A stretch of 64,000 bases of DNA from contig JAEYRB010000006.1 of assembly GCA_023409735.1 (NCBI GenBank), positions 25,855-89,854 on the forward strand, in the 5' to 3' direction. The position numbers were made by a program, and so were the translations under genes. The DNA is from Bacillota bacterium. GTDB taxonomy: Bacteria > Bacillota > Clostridia > Acetivibrionales > DTU013. The notes under the pieces are model-generated. The model saw nothing but the letters and a program-made list of their open reading frames with translations, ran no database searches and had not been told where the DNA came from. Of this stretch, positions 1 through 7,108 are shown one piece after another (the first letter of the stretch is position 1; the number at the start of each line of letters is the position of its first letter).

Positions 1-1
1 T

Positions 2-331
2 GTTCTTGCTGAGTGTTGTTCAAAATCCGGTGATGAAAGCGACAGGCTGGCTCTATATTATTTAATCGATGCTATTTTTGAAAGAATAGCAAGGTTTGTT
101 GTATTTAGCTTGACTGCAACAATGCAGAAGACAGGCAAGGGAACTAACCCTTGTTCACCTATATGTATTACGGCTGATGGATCGACCTTCTATAAATCAA
201 AGCTTTTCAGGGCAAAGCTTGACTATTATATAAAATCATATACAAATGATATTAAGGGCATATACTGTGAATTTGTAAAGGTAGACAACGGATCACTTGT
301 AGGAACTGCAATTGCAGGACTTTTAAATTAA
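2..331 (+). CDS. hexokinase, C-terminal part (5' truncated by window edge)
   Basis: The frame is open from the first base of the window to the TAA at 329-331, so the true start lies upstream. The C-terminal sequence (ICITADGSTFYKSKLF, then YCEFVKVDNGSLVGTAIAG) matches my memory of the C-terminus of the actin-fold hexokinases found in Clostridia, which phosphorylate hexoses with ATP at the entry to glycolysis. The first in-frame start codon visible, a TTG at 110, is internal and should not be taken as the gene start. The stop lies 2 bases before the truA start, so the two are probably cotranscribed. The active-site lobes are outside the window, so substrate preference cannot be judged. Confidence 0.75.
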   Translation, partial: VLAECCSKSGDESDRLALYYLIDAIFERIARFVVFSLTATMQKTGKGTNPCSPICITADGSTFYKSKLFRAKLDYYIKSYTNDIKGIYCEFVKVDNGSLVGTAIAGLLN

Positions 332-333
332 TA

Positions 334-1089
334 ATGAGGAATATTAAGCTTACAATAGAATATGACGGCACAGCATATCATGGCTGGCAAAGCCAGGTCA
401 ATGCAGTGGCGGTTCAGGATGTTGTCACCGCTGCTCTCCAAAAATTGACAGGCGAGGATATAATCATAACAGGCTCCAGCAGAACCGATACAGGTGTTCA
501 TGCTCTCGGGCAGGTGTGTAATTTTTTTACCGGTTCATCAATACCGGCTGATAAATTTGCATTTGCTCTTAATGCCATTCTTCCCGAGGATATTGTGATC
601 AGAAAATCTGAAGAGGTTACTGAGGATTTTCACGCTCGCTTTAGCACAATTGGGAAGAAATATCGCTACCTCTTCTATAATTCCGTATTCCCTTCGGCAC
701 TTATGAGAAGCAGAGCGTATCATGTATTTTATCCCCTTGATGTTAATGCTATGAAGGAAGCGGCTGAATGCTTTAAGGGAACACATGATTTCGCAGCCTT
801 CAGCGCGGCCGGCAGCAGTGTAAAAACTACTGTAAGGACAATAACCGATTGCAGTATTAAAAGAGATAATGATATTGTTGAATTTACTGTGACAGGCAAT
901 GGCTTTTTATATAATATGGTTCGTATTATAGCAGGCACGCTTGTGGATGTGGGTATCGGCAGATTGGAGCCGAAGGCCATACCTGAGATAGTTGCCGCTT
1001 TGGACAGAAAAAAGGCCGGAAGGACTGCCCCGCCGCACGGACTTTATCTTGTGGAGATTTATTACGAAGATATATATTCTGTAAAATAA
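334..1089 (+). CDS. truA: tRNA pseudouridine(38-40) synthase TruA
   Basis: 251 residues, the usual TruA length. It isomerises uridine to pseudouridine at positions 38-40 in the anticodon arm of many tRNAs. The catalytic aspartate motif is visible as GSSRTDTGVHALGQ near residue 50, and the conserved GNGFLYNMVRIIAGTL stretch and the terminal GRTAPPHGLYL are present. The start ATG at 334 follows the hexokinase stop with almost no gap. Its TAA stop (1087-1089) falls inside the first bases of a dispersed family A repeat, so that repeat forms the immediate 3' end of the gene. Confidence 0.95.
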   Translation: MRNIKLTIEYDGTAYHGWQSQVNAVAVQDVVTAALQKLTGEDIIITGSSRTDTGVHALGQVCNFFTGSSIPADKFAFALNAILPEDIVIRKSEEVTEDFHARFSTIGKKYRYLFYNSVFPSALMRSRAYHVFYPLDVNAMKEAAECFKGTHDFAAFSAAGSSVKTTVRTITDCSIKRDNDIVEFTVTGNGFLYNMVRIIAGTLVDVGIGRLEPKAIPEIVAALDRKKAGRTAPPHGLYLVEIYYEDIYSVK

Positions 1090-1146
1090 AAGCTTTTAAG
1101 AGCTTCGAGCCCCCATTTGTCTTTTGTGGACCTTTGGTCAACGCCA
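1086..1146 (+). repeat. dispersed repeat family A, copy 1
   Basis: Begins ATAAAAG at the truA stop codon and carries the GAGCTTCGAGCCCCC and TTTGGTCAACGCC landmarks of the family. Other copies are at 18386, 18447, 36167 (reverse), 50465 (reverse), 55819 and 59190. The first half can fold on GGGCTTCGAGCCC-type pairing, so it may also end the truA transcript. Confidence 0.6.
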
Positions 1147-1309
1147 AAAAATATAGGCTCGAACAGTGCTGTGAAGCGTTGAGTATGTAACCTTTGAGCA
1201 GGTAATACATAAAAAGTGAAATGACGGGCGATTATAGAAGAGAATGGAGCATATTTGAGCAAGAATAAAGAGATAACAGGAGATAAATTAAATTTATCGA
1301 TTTATATAC

Positions 1310-1338
1310 TTGACACGGGATATGACCTGTATTATTAT
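1310..1338 (+). promoter_or_regulatory. sigma-A-type promoter of rplM-rpsI
   Basis: TTGACA at 1310-1315, a 17-base spacer, then TATTAT at 1333-1338 (TATAAT also occurs at 1336-1341). It lies 95 bases before the rplM start and leaves room for a long 5' leader. Confidence 0.7.
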
Positions 1339-1345
1339 AATTAGG

Positions 1346-1425
1346 TGCCTAAATGATTGGCAATTGTCATGCTGTTATTTTAAAGGCATGGTGATGACAT
1401 ATATGTAAGTAGTTGAGGAGGACAG
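1346..1425 (+). promoter_or_regulatory. candidate L13-type ribosomal protein leader
   Basis: The stretch between promoter and rplM can pair TGTCATGC (about 1366-1373) with the GCATGGTGATGACA segment (about 1386-1399), giving a bulged hairpin. Autoregulatory leaders are known before rplM in Firmicutes. I assign this by position and foldability only; I could not score it against the known family. Confidence 0.35.
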
Positions 1426-1432
1426 GTAACAC

Positions 1433-1867
1433 ATGAAAACTTTCATGGCAAAAGCCGAAGAAGTTAACAGAAAATGGTACGTAGTCGATGCCGACGGTAA
1501 GCCGTTGGGAAGGCTTGCAAGCGAGGTCGCCAAGATTTTAAGAGGCAAAAATAAGCCAACTTATACACCTCATGTAGATACAGGTGACCATGTAATAGTT
1601 ATAAACGCTGAGAAGGTAGTACTGACCGGAAATAAGCTTGATCAGAAGATTTATAGACATTATTCCGGCTGGATCGGCGGAATGAAGGAAATTAAGTACA
1701 GGCAGATGATGGAAAAGCAGCCTGAAAAGGTAGTTGAGTTAGCCATCAAGGGAATGCTCCCGCATAACAGTCTGGGGCGTCAAATGTTCAGAAAGCTCAA
1801 TGTATACAAGGGAGCTGAACACGAACACCAGGCACAGAAACCTGAAATTTTGGAAATCAATGTTTAA
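1433..1867 (+). CDS. rplM: 50S ribosomal protein L13 (uL13)
   Basis: 144 residues, the normal length. L13 binds 23S rRNA early in large-subunit assembly. Recognised from MKTFMAKAEEVNRKWYVVDA at the start, GRLASEVAKILRGKNKP, and the GMLPHNSLGRQMFRKLNVY segment near the C-terminus. A strong ribosome site (GAGGAGG) precedes the ATG. It is followed 22 bases later by rpsI, the arrangement conserved across bacteria, and both share the promoter at 1310. Confidence 0.98.
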   Translation: MKTFMAKAEEVNRKWYVVDADGKPLGRLASEVAKILRGKNKPTYTPHVDTGDHVIVINAEKVVLTGNKLDQKIYRHYSGWIGGMKEIKYRQMMEKQPEKVVELAIKGMLPHNSLGRQMFRKLNVYKGAEHEHQAQKPEILEINV

Positions 1868-1889
1868 TGTGAAGGGAGGAGCATAAAAG

Positions 1890-2285
1890 ATGGCTACAAA
1901 GATTCAATATTATGGAACTGGAAGAAGGAAAAAGTCTGTTGCAAGAGTCAGGCTTGTTCCAGGAGATGGAAAGGTAGTAATAAACGATAGAAGCCTTGAT
2001 GATTATTTCGGACTTGAAACTCTTAAGACTATAGTAAAGCAGCCTTTAGTGCTGACTGATACTTCAGCTAAGTTTGATGTATTGTGCAAGGTTGCCGGTG
2101 GTGGATTAACAGGTCAGGCCGGTGCAATAAGGCATGGTATTTCAAGAGCATTGCTTAAGGCAGATGAGGAGTTCAGACTTACACTTAAGAAGGCCGGATT
2201 CCTTACAAGAGACCCGAGAATGAAGGAAAGAAAGAAATACGGTCTCAAGAAAGCAAGAAGAGCACCACAGTTCTCAAAGAGATAA
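1890..2285 (+). CDS. rpsI: 30S ribosomal protein S9 (uS9)
   Basis: 131 residues. S9 sits in the small-subunit head and its C-terminal tail, ending here in FSKR, reaches the P-site tRNA. The YYGTGRRKKSVARVRL start and the GLKKARRAPQFSKR end are diagnostic. The last 9 bases, including the TAA, recur at 7080-7088, which marks the gene's 3' end as the integration target of the element that follows. The coding sequence is left intact by the insertion. Confidence 0.98.
   Translation: MATKIQYYGTGRRKKSVARVRLVPGDGKVVINDRSLDDYFGLETLKTIVKQPLVLTDTSAKFDVLCKVAGGGLTGQAGAIRHGISRALLKADEEFRLTLKKAGFLTRDPRMKERKKYGLKKARRAPQFSKR
2277..2285. repeat. candidate attachment core, left (attL)
   Basis: AAGAGATAA, the last nine bases of rpsI, repeated exactly at 7080-7088. 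Extending two bases to the left gives 10 of 11 identities. Integration here restores the rpsI stop codon. Confidence 0.55.
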
Positions 2286-2319
2286 TCAAGAAGAAAATTG
2301 ATTTTTTTGAAGAATACCG

Positions 2320-2347
2320 AAAAAGCCCCGATTTTTGGGGCTTTTTC
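2320..2347 (+). terminator. intrinsic terminator after rpsI, element-encoded
   Basis: AAAAAGCCCC pairs with GGGGCTTTTT across a 7-base loop, with a T-rich tail. By the att cores it lies inside the element, so the element appears to replace the terminator it displaced. Confidence 0.85.
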
Positions 2348-2398
2348 TTATGTCTTAAAAGTTTGAAAAATTGCGAGTTTAGTAACTAAAACAAAGTC

Positions 2399-2430
2399 AT
2401 AGCCACACCATAGCCGTATTATAGCCACAA
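2399..2430. repeat. integrase arm-type repeats, left end
   Basis: Three close copies of ATAGCC(A/G)(C/T)A within 32 bases. The same ATAGCCACA word occurs twice at the right end (7017-7036). Tyrosine integrases commonly bind such short repeats inside both ends of their elements. The assignment is by position and sharing only. The cluster overlaps the stop codon of the small gene at 2419-2589. Confidence 0.4.
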
Positions 2431-2589
2431 CTGAGAATGTTCCATAATAAGATATTCATCTTTATATTGTTCTTCTACTTCGTCAATATCATTTGCTTCA
2501 ACAATAAAAGTTGTTTCTTCGTCATCAAAATCTGCATACCATAACCCATTTTCATCATATTTAACCTTTGATACAATAAACGTCATCAT
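2419..2589 (-). CDS. small acidic protein of the mobile element, unknown function
   Basis: 56 residues: begins MMTFIVSKVKYDENGLWYAD and ends EHSQLWL. It is rich in Asp and Glu and I do not recognise a family. A good ribosome site (AAAGGGG) lies 6-7 bases before the start, and the start follows the stop of the gene at 2591-2821 by one base, so it looks like the last gene of a rep operon on this strand. It is too short for usual ORF cut-offs. The pattern of alternating beta-like and acidic helical segments resembles small plasmid accessory proteins, but that is an impression only. Confidence 0.55.
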   Translation of the reverse strand: MMTFIVSKVKYDENGLWYADFDDEETTFIVEANDIDEVEEQYKDEYLIMEHSQLWL

Positions 2590-2590
2590 A

Positions 2591-2821
2591 TTACCCCTTT
2601 CTATCTAATTCATTCATAAGTAAATCATTGTGTCTATGCAACATATCAACCTTGTTTTGTAATGTGCGTTCTTTAGCTGTTAGTGGGTCTCTGTTTTCTT
2701 CGGCAGGGGCTTCAGCCTTGCCAGTTAGTTCAGCCCCAGTAACTAATAAAGTGTTGATGTAATTAAGTTTTTGTTCGTCTGTAAGTTCTATCTTTGGGTA
2801 CATTGTTGCAACTGGATTCAT
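2591..2821 (-). CDS. small protein downstream of Rep, unknown function
   Basis: 76 residues if it starts at the ATG giving MNPVATMYPKIEL; earlier in-frame ATGs extend it to 2890. The C-terminal half (AKERTLQNKVDMLHRHNDLL) looks helical and possibly coiled coil. It overlaps the end of the rep gene in another frame, so translation is probably coupled. The function is unknown; position suggests a copy-control or replication accessory protein. The start choice is uncertain because no ribosome site in the overlap is strong. Confidence 0.5.
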   Translation of the reverse strand: MNPVATMYPKIELTDEQKLNYINTLLVTGAELTGKAEAPAEENRDPLTAKERTLQNKVDMLHRHNDLLMNELDRKG

Positions 2822-3842
2822 ATTTGTATTCTTCGGAATAATCGCCTTTTTTGTCATCAAAGAGGCTTGCATAGAAATGGTCTTGTTCAAAACGCAAATG
2901 CAATTTACATCTTCGCTTTAACTGAACGATTGGTTCTTTCTGTTCCTTAAATACACCATTGAAAAATTCATCAATCTTTAATACTGATGTTACTATGATT
3001 AGTTTGCATTCTAAAACCTTGTTTTTGTATCTGCTTTTTACAGTAGAAGCAGTATTATTATCCAACATCTTTAATAAATCACTTAATCCCATGCAACTTG
3101 GTCTTAAATCATCAAGAATAATACAATCTTGTCCTGCATATCCGTCAAGTACATCATTAGAGCCACTTGATACGAATACACTATAACCTTTATCTTCGCA
3201 CATCATTTGTGCATATGTACTTTTGCCAGTTCCACTTTTTCCAGTAATATAAACGCATTCCATATTTCTTTTTGCCCCCTTTATAATATCGGTTCTGTAT
3301 TTAAATGCATTGTCGATAGATTTCTTATATCTGTCGTATTCGTCAATAGTTATGTGTTTGTGATAGTTAAATTCACGAATAACACCACTTACAATGTCAT
3401 TTATAATTTGGATTTTTCTTGTTTCACTATTAGATTTGTTGATTGCTTTGGTCTTTTCTACTTTCCAGTTGTAATTACTGGTTACTTCATCTTCTGTGTA
3501 TTGGTATTTAGTTGGTGCGTTTTCGTGAGTAAGATATTTTAACATATCAACCCATTTTCCTTTTACCTTATTTATAAAGTTTTCTTTGATACCTAACCAG
3601 TTAGCAATATACTTGGTATCTATACCATATTCCAGTCTAATTGCAATATGGTAATGAGCCTTTTTTGGTGTTCCTGCTTTATGGTCGGGATTTTTAGTTT
3701 CATCAGCTTCATTATAAGTATCTTTGTCGTGCAAGATATAAGCATAATCTTTGAACGGTTTTTGATTGTCTAATACCTTTACAATTTCTTCAATGTTGAT
3801 GTGTTCTACATCTGATACGATTTCACATAATCTAACTTGCAT
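2763..3842 (-). CDS. replication initiator with HUH nuclease and SF3 helicase domains (CRESS-like Rep)
   Basis: 359 residues from the ATG at 3842, chosen because AGGAGG lies 7 bases upstream; longer reading frames lack a ribosome site. The N-terminal rolling-circle nuclease shows the HUH pair as H63-Y-H65 (AHYHIAIRL) and a YLTHENAPTKYQY segment (residues 103-115) typical of the Rep_2 family, with a likely catalytic tyrosine there. The C-terminal part has Walker A GKSGTGKST at 201-209 and Walker B IILDDL at 241-246, as in superfamily 3 helicases. This domain order is that of CRESS-DNA virus Reps and the related bacterial pCRESS plasmids and integrated elements. It would nick the origin and unwind the circular form of the element. 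An origin-like region lies directly upstream. Confidence 0.85.
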   Translation of the reverse strand: MQVRLCEIVSDVEHINIEEIVKVLDNQKPFKDYAYILHDKDTYNEADETKNPDHKAGTPKKAHYHIAIRLEYGIDTKYIANWLGIKENFINKVKGKWVDMLKYLTHENAPTKYQYTEDEVTSNYNWKVEKTKAINKSNSETRKIQIINDIVSGVIREFNYHKHITIDEYDRYKKSIDNAFKYRTDIIKGAKRNMECVYITGKSGTGKSTYAQMMCEDKGYSVFVSSGSNDVLDGYAGQDCIILDDLRPSCMGLSDLLKMLDNNTASTVKSRYKNKVLECKLIIVTSVLKIDEFFNGVFKEQKEPIVQLKRRCKLHLRFEQDHFYASLFDDKKGDYSEEYKYESSCNNVPKDRTYRRTKT

Positions 3843-3859
3843 ATACATACCTCCTATAA

Positions 3860-3944
3860 TTTTACTACATACGACAGTAAAACTACGCCGAACAGACAAG
3901 CCCACTGTTCGGCTATTTTTCAAGCTTTTCAATGGTTTTACTAC
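3860..3944. other. candidate replication origin: perfect hairpin flanked by repeated TTTTACTAC
   Basis: GCCGAACAG (3887-3895) and CTGTTCGGC (3905-3913) form a perfect 9-base stem with a 9-base loop. TTTTACTAC occurs on each side at 3860-3868 and 3936-3944. HUH Reps cut in the loop of such hairpins and bind nearby direct repeats. The T-rich stretch after the hairpin means it could instead act as a terminator. Confidence 0.45.
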
Positions 3945-4127
3945 GTACTACATTGTTGTTTCATAAGTAGCATGCAAGATAGAAATCGGTTATGTTTTTT
4001 CTGTATAGCCTTTTCATTTAAAAAATTTCCAAAATGAAGATTTTTTAAAAAACATCGGAATTTTATCGAAAATTGATTTTATGGGGTGAGGTCAAAAATC
4101 ACACTTTTTATAAGGAGGTGGAATGAA

Positions 4128-4304
4128 ATGGGAAAATTAAAAGAATGTGATGATGATACTTTTTACAATGCGTCCATTGATTTTTTAATTGAAGCATTGG
4201 CACAAAATGGCATTGAAGAATGTCATAAGCAAATTTCAGTAGATACCGATGATGATTATGCGAAAGTAGAACCATACGAAAGAAAGACAACAGAGGAAAG
4301 ATAA
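4128..4304 (+). CDS. small acidic protein before the relaxase, unknown function
   Basis: 58 residues from the ATG at 4128, chosen because a near-perfect AAGGAGGTGG lies 6 bases upstream; the longer frame from 4086 has no such site. The sequence begins MGKLKECDDDTFYNASIDFL and is acidic and mostly helical in appearance. No family is recognised. It sits between the divergent rep gene and the relaxase and is followed directly by a strong hairpin, so a role in mobilization or copy control is possible but unproven. Confidence 0.55.
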   Translation: MGKLKECDDDTFYNASIDFLIEALAQNGIEECHKQISVDTDDDYAKVEPYERKTTEER

Positions 4305-4308
4305 GAAG

Positions 4309-4344
4309 AGCCCCACCTTGCTTGTCAAGGTATAGGGGCTTTAC
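4309..4344 (+). terminator. strong hairpin between small gene and relaxase (terminator or part of oriT)
   Basis: AGCCCCACCTTG pairs with CAAGGTATAGGGGCT around a short loop, followed by TTTACA. It works as a terminator for the gene at 4128. MobV relaxases act at an oriT just upstream of their gene, so the same inverted repeat is also the best local oriT candidate. Confidence 0.55.
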
Positions 4345-4407
4345 ACCTTGGAGCAAGATTTAGAAGCATAGGCGGTCTTGCTACTGGTGGTTGAGAGGAG
4401 GGATTTT

Positions 4408-5160
4408 ATGGCGAAGTTCAGTTTTCATTGTCAATGCTATAAGGCAGGGCAACTTGGGGGAATTGACAAACACAACAGACGATTAAACAAGAATTATATC
4501 AGCAATCCAGATATAAACTTGGAACGAAGCAAAGAAAATCGTATTTATATTGCACCGAAGCAATCACTTTATCAAGATTGTAAGGACATTATAAATAAAA
4601 AGGTATTTGCTAATGGTGGCAGGGTTACAAAGGCTTCAAACTGGATATGTGAATGTATATTTTCATATCCTGAGGAATTACCGATAGAAAGGCTTGATGA
4701 ATATAACGATTTAGTTATTAAGTATATGGGTGCAAGGATTGGGGCTGATAATATAGTAATGGCTTGTTGTCATGTGCAAGATGAGGCAGGTGTTCCCCAC
4801 CTACATTTAGATATAATACCGATAGACAATGGGAAATTATCGGGTAAGACTTTGATAACAAGGGATTTTATTACATCAATCCATAGACTAATGCCTATGG
4901 TGTTACAAAATCATGGCTTTAATGTAGAAAGCTACGAAGAAACTGAAGCCCGTAGAACTGGAGGTTTAAGTGCTAAGGAATACAAGAAGAAAATGGAAGA
5001 GGAAAGCAGGGAACTAAACAAGAAACTTGATGAAATGGTTAAGGAATATAATAACTTGGCTGATAAGTATAACAAGTTAGTTGAAGATAAGGAAGCATTG
5101 GAGCGCAAGAACAGAGATAAGGCTTATGAAGTCATAAAGCAGCAGGAACGAAACCGATAA
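4408..5160 (+). CDS. MobV-family relaxase (Pre/Mob)
   Basis: 250 residues from the ATG at 4408 behind GAGGAGG. MobV enzymes nick one strand at oriT and lead plasmid DNA into a recipient using another element's transfer channel. Visible motifs are HNRR at 22-25, where H22 matches the numbered catalytic histidine of pMV158 MobM; NPDINLERS near 33; and the metal-binding triad in H122-x2-DE-x4-H131-L-H133. The C-terminal 70 residues are a Lys/Glu-rich coiled coil. At 250 residues it is much shorter than typical MobV proteins (about 400-490), lacking much of the C-terminal region, though the nuclease domain looks complete. Confidence 0.85.
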   Translation: MAKFSFHCQCYKAGQLGGIDKHNRRLNKNYISNPDINLERSKENRIYIAPKQSLYQDCKDIINKKVFANGGRVTKASNWICECIFSYPEELPIERLDEYNDLVIKYMGARIGADNIVMACCHVQDEAGVPHLHLDIIPIDNGKLSGKTLITRDFITSIHRLMPMVLQNHGFNVESYEETEARRTGGLSAKEYKKKMEEESRELNKKLDEMVKEYNNLADKYNKLVEDKEALERKNRDKAYEVIKQQERNR

Positions 5161-5165
5161 AGTTC

Positions 5166-5193
5166 TTGCATAATTTAGAGAATTTGATATAAT
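5166..5193 (+). promoter_or_regulatory. promoter of the flavoprotein cargo gene
   Basis: TTGCAT at 5166-5171, a 16-base spacer, TATAAT at 5188-5193, followed 30 bases later by the start codon. It gives the cargo gene its own expression, independent of the relaxase. Confidence 0.6.
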
Positions 5194-5226
5194 TGGCACA
5201 ATTAAATTGAACTTGTGGAGGAAGAT

Positions 5227-5769
5227 ATGATGAATGCTTTGGTAATGAATTGTAGTCCAGTTAGGAACGGAGCAACTACTGAAATAGTAAATATAATAAC
5301 AGATTGTTTAAAAGAGAAGTATGAGGTTAATAGTGTTTGTATTGACGATTATAACTTTAACTTTTGTAAAGGATGTCGTTCGTGTCATAATACTGCAAAA
5401 TGCATTCAACATGATGATGTTGATAAGATAATTGAACAATATGAATATGCAGATGTGATAATATCGGTAGCACCTTCTTATTGGGCAGATATTCCAGGAC
5501 AATTTAAAGCATTCATTGATAGGTGTACACCTTGGTGTAATACCCATGAACCACATGCTACGATAAGCACTGGAAAGAAAGGTTATTCAATTGCATTAAG
5601 AACAGGTCCAAGTATGAAAGAATGTAATCGTATTATTGAGAGTATTGAGCATTTTTATGGGCATATGGAAATTGAATGTTGTGATAGTATGGGCTTATGT
5701 TCGATAGAGTATAAAGAAGCAGTAGAACCAAGAAAGGCTGAAATTATTGAGTTCTGCAAAAAAATATAA
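5227..5769 (+). CDS. NADPH-dependent FMN reductase / flavodoxin-fold protein (element cargo)
   Basis: 180 residues. The start is the ATG at 5227, or the next ATG at 5230; GGAGG lies at 5217-5221. The N-terminal ALVMNCSPVRNGATTEIV is the phosphate-binding loop of flavodoxin-like FMN reductases, and FCKGCRSCHNTAKC gives the CxxCxxC-type cysteine cluster seen in iron-sulfur flavoproteins and related enzymes. SYWADIPGQFKAFIDRC is the conserved flavin-contact segment. Such proteins reduce flavins, quinones or small electrophiles with NAD(P)H in the cytoplasm. It has its own promoter and terminator inside the mobile element, as a cargo gene would; the benefit to the host is unknown. Confidence 0.8.
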   Translation: MMNALVMNCSPVRNGATTEIVNIITDCLKEKYEVNSVCIDDYNFNFCKGCRSCHNTAKCIQHDDVDKIIEQYEYADVIISVAPSYWADIPGQFKAFIDRCTPWCNTHEPHATISTGKKGYSIALRTGPSMKECNRIIESIEHFYGHMEIECCDSMGLCSIEYKEAVEPRKAEIIEFCKKI

Positions 5770-5778
5770 GATAGTTTT

Positions 5779-5808
5779 GATACTGGACATTGTGCCAGTA
5801 TCTTTTTT
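5779..5808 (+). terminator. intrinsic terminator of the flavoprotein gene
   Basis: GATACTGG and CCAGTATC form a perfect 8-base stem followed by six T residues, starting 10 bases after the stop codon. Confidence 0.85.
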
Positions 5809-5931
5809 AATCCCCAAAACACCGAAATATTTAGAAGAAATATTATATAAATCCCACTTTGCAAAGTGTGGCTACGGAGTTATAATATTTATATCAATTT
5901 ACTTCTTATTATTCAGCGAAAAGAGGACATT

Positions 5932-7020
5932 ATGAAACTACCTAACGGATATGGAAGTGTTAGCAAGGTTAATAGAAAGAACTTACGAAAGAAGTACATA
6001 GCAAGGATTACTACGGATATTGAAATTGATGAGCAGGGCAAGAAACATCAGCACAAAAAGACAATAGGCTATTTTGAAACAAAGGAAGAAGCCTTAAATG
6101 CCTTGACAAATTACAATATGAATAAAGACGAAGTAAACATTTTATTTATGAACATCACTTTTACTGATTTATGGGAAGAATGGCAGGAAAGCGAAAAGGT
6201 TCAAGCATTAAAGCCAGATACCATAAAGGGTTATGAATTCTCTTATAAATTGATTACCGATAAAATCAAAAAAATGAAGTTTATAGACATTAAGTTTAAT
6301 GACTTGCAGAATATGATAAATGAATTATTGGGCAACAGAAAAGGTTATCAATCGGTAAGAAAAGTTAAGAATTGCATTAAGCAGTTGTATGATTATGCTA
6401 TTAAATGTGATATTGTCAGTAAGAATTATGGCGAGTTGCTTGATATAGGTAAGATCCCACGCAAAGGGCAAGCGTTAATATTTACTGATGAACAGATAGA
6501 ACGCTTATGGAAGTTGTATTACGAACAGAACAAAGATACAAGGCTGACTATCGAGATTATGCTTATGTTGATGTATAATGGTTGCCGAATAAGTGAGTTC
6601 TTATGTCTTAAAATAGAAGATATGAATTTGAAAGACCGGTATTTCAATGTTACCGATAGCAAGACAGACGCAGGTATAAGACAAGTTCCTATTAGTGACA
6701 AGGTTATCAATATCTATGAAAGCATTGTAAACGAAAGAGAAAAGGGTTATTTCCTTATTAACCCGAATAATAAGAGAAAGTTTACATATGCTAATTTTAG
6801 AGATAGTTACTGGGATAGAATGATTGACTTGCTTGGTTGGGATAAGAAGTTGACACCACATAATTGCAGAAAGACTTGCATTTCAAAATTGACAAAAGCA
6901 GGTGTAAGACCTACATACATTAGATTGATTGTCGGTCATGAGGGTGCGTTGGATTTGACGGAAAAGACATACACCTATGTAGACTTTGAAGAACTGTTAA
7001 AAGCAATCAATGAAATATAG
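5932..7020 (+). CDS. tyrosine recombinase / phage-type integrase of the element
   Basis: 362 residues from the ATG at 5932 (MKLPNGYGSVSK). An N-terminal AP2-like DNA-binding region is followed by a SAM-like core-binding domain and the catalytic domain. Catalytic residues are seen in NGCRISEFL (Arg), LTPHNCRKTCISKL (His-x-x-Arg), VGHEG (His) and TYTYVDF near the C-terminus (nucleophilic Tyr). It integrates and excises the element by recombining the att cores. The gene is the last before the right end, with ATAGCCACA repeats starting at its stop codon and the attR core 60 bases on. This is the standard layout for Tn916-like and IME integrases. Confidence 0.92.
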   Translation: MKLPNGYGSVSKVNRKNLRKKYIARITTDIEIDEQGKKHQHKKTIGYFETKEEALNALTNYNMNKDEVNILFMNITFTDLWEEWQESEKVQALKPDTIKGYEFSYKLITDKIKKMKFIDIKFNDLQNMINELLGNRKGYQSVRKVKNCIKQLYDYAIKCDIVSKNYGELLDIGKIPRKGQALIFTDEQIERLWKLYYEQNKDTRLTIEIMLMLMYNGCRISEFLCLKIEDMNLKDRYFNVTDSKTDAGIRQVPISDKVINIYESIVNEREKGYFLINPNNKRKFTYANFRDSYWDRMIDLLGWDKKLTPHNCRKTCISKLTKAGVRPTYIRLIVGHEGALDLTEKTYTYVDFEELLKAINEI

Positions 7021-7036
7021 CCACATTGTAGCCACA
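7017..7036. repeat. integrase arm-type repeats, right end
   Basis: ATAGCCACA at 7017-7025, overlapping the integrase stop codon, and TAGCCACA at 7029-7036. These match the words clustered at the left end (2399-2430). Confidence 0.4.
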
Positions 7037-7079
7037 CTTGGACTGAAATACAAGTAAAATAAACAAATCACAATACGCC

Positions 7080-7088
7080 AAGAGATAA
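7080..7088. repeat. candidate attachment core, right (attR)
   Basis: Exact copy of the nine bases that end rpsI, 59 bases after the integrase stop codon. It is followed at 7109 by a strong terminator that is probably the original rpsI terminator. Confidence 0.55.
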
Positions 7089-7108
7089 ATTGTATATTAT
7101 ATACGTCG

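Larger units (their letters stand above)
2286..7088. mobile_element. integrated mobilizable element with CRESS-like Rep, at rpsI
   Basis: About 4.8 kb lying between two copies of AAGAGATAA, one being the end of rpsI and one at 7080. In order it carries two small minus-strand genes, a Rep with HUH and SF3 helicase domains, an origin-like hairpin, a small gene, a MobV relaxase, an NADPH-FMN-reductase-like cargo gene and a tyrosine integrase. ATAGCCACA repeats lie just inside both ends. The 3' end of rpsI is a known target of integrative elements in Firmicutes. No type IV secretion genes are present, so it would need a helper conjugative element to move between cells. Boundaries rest on a short core and may be off by a few bases. 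Confidence 0.8.
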
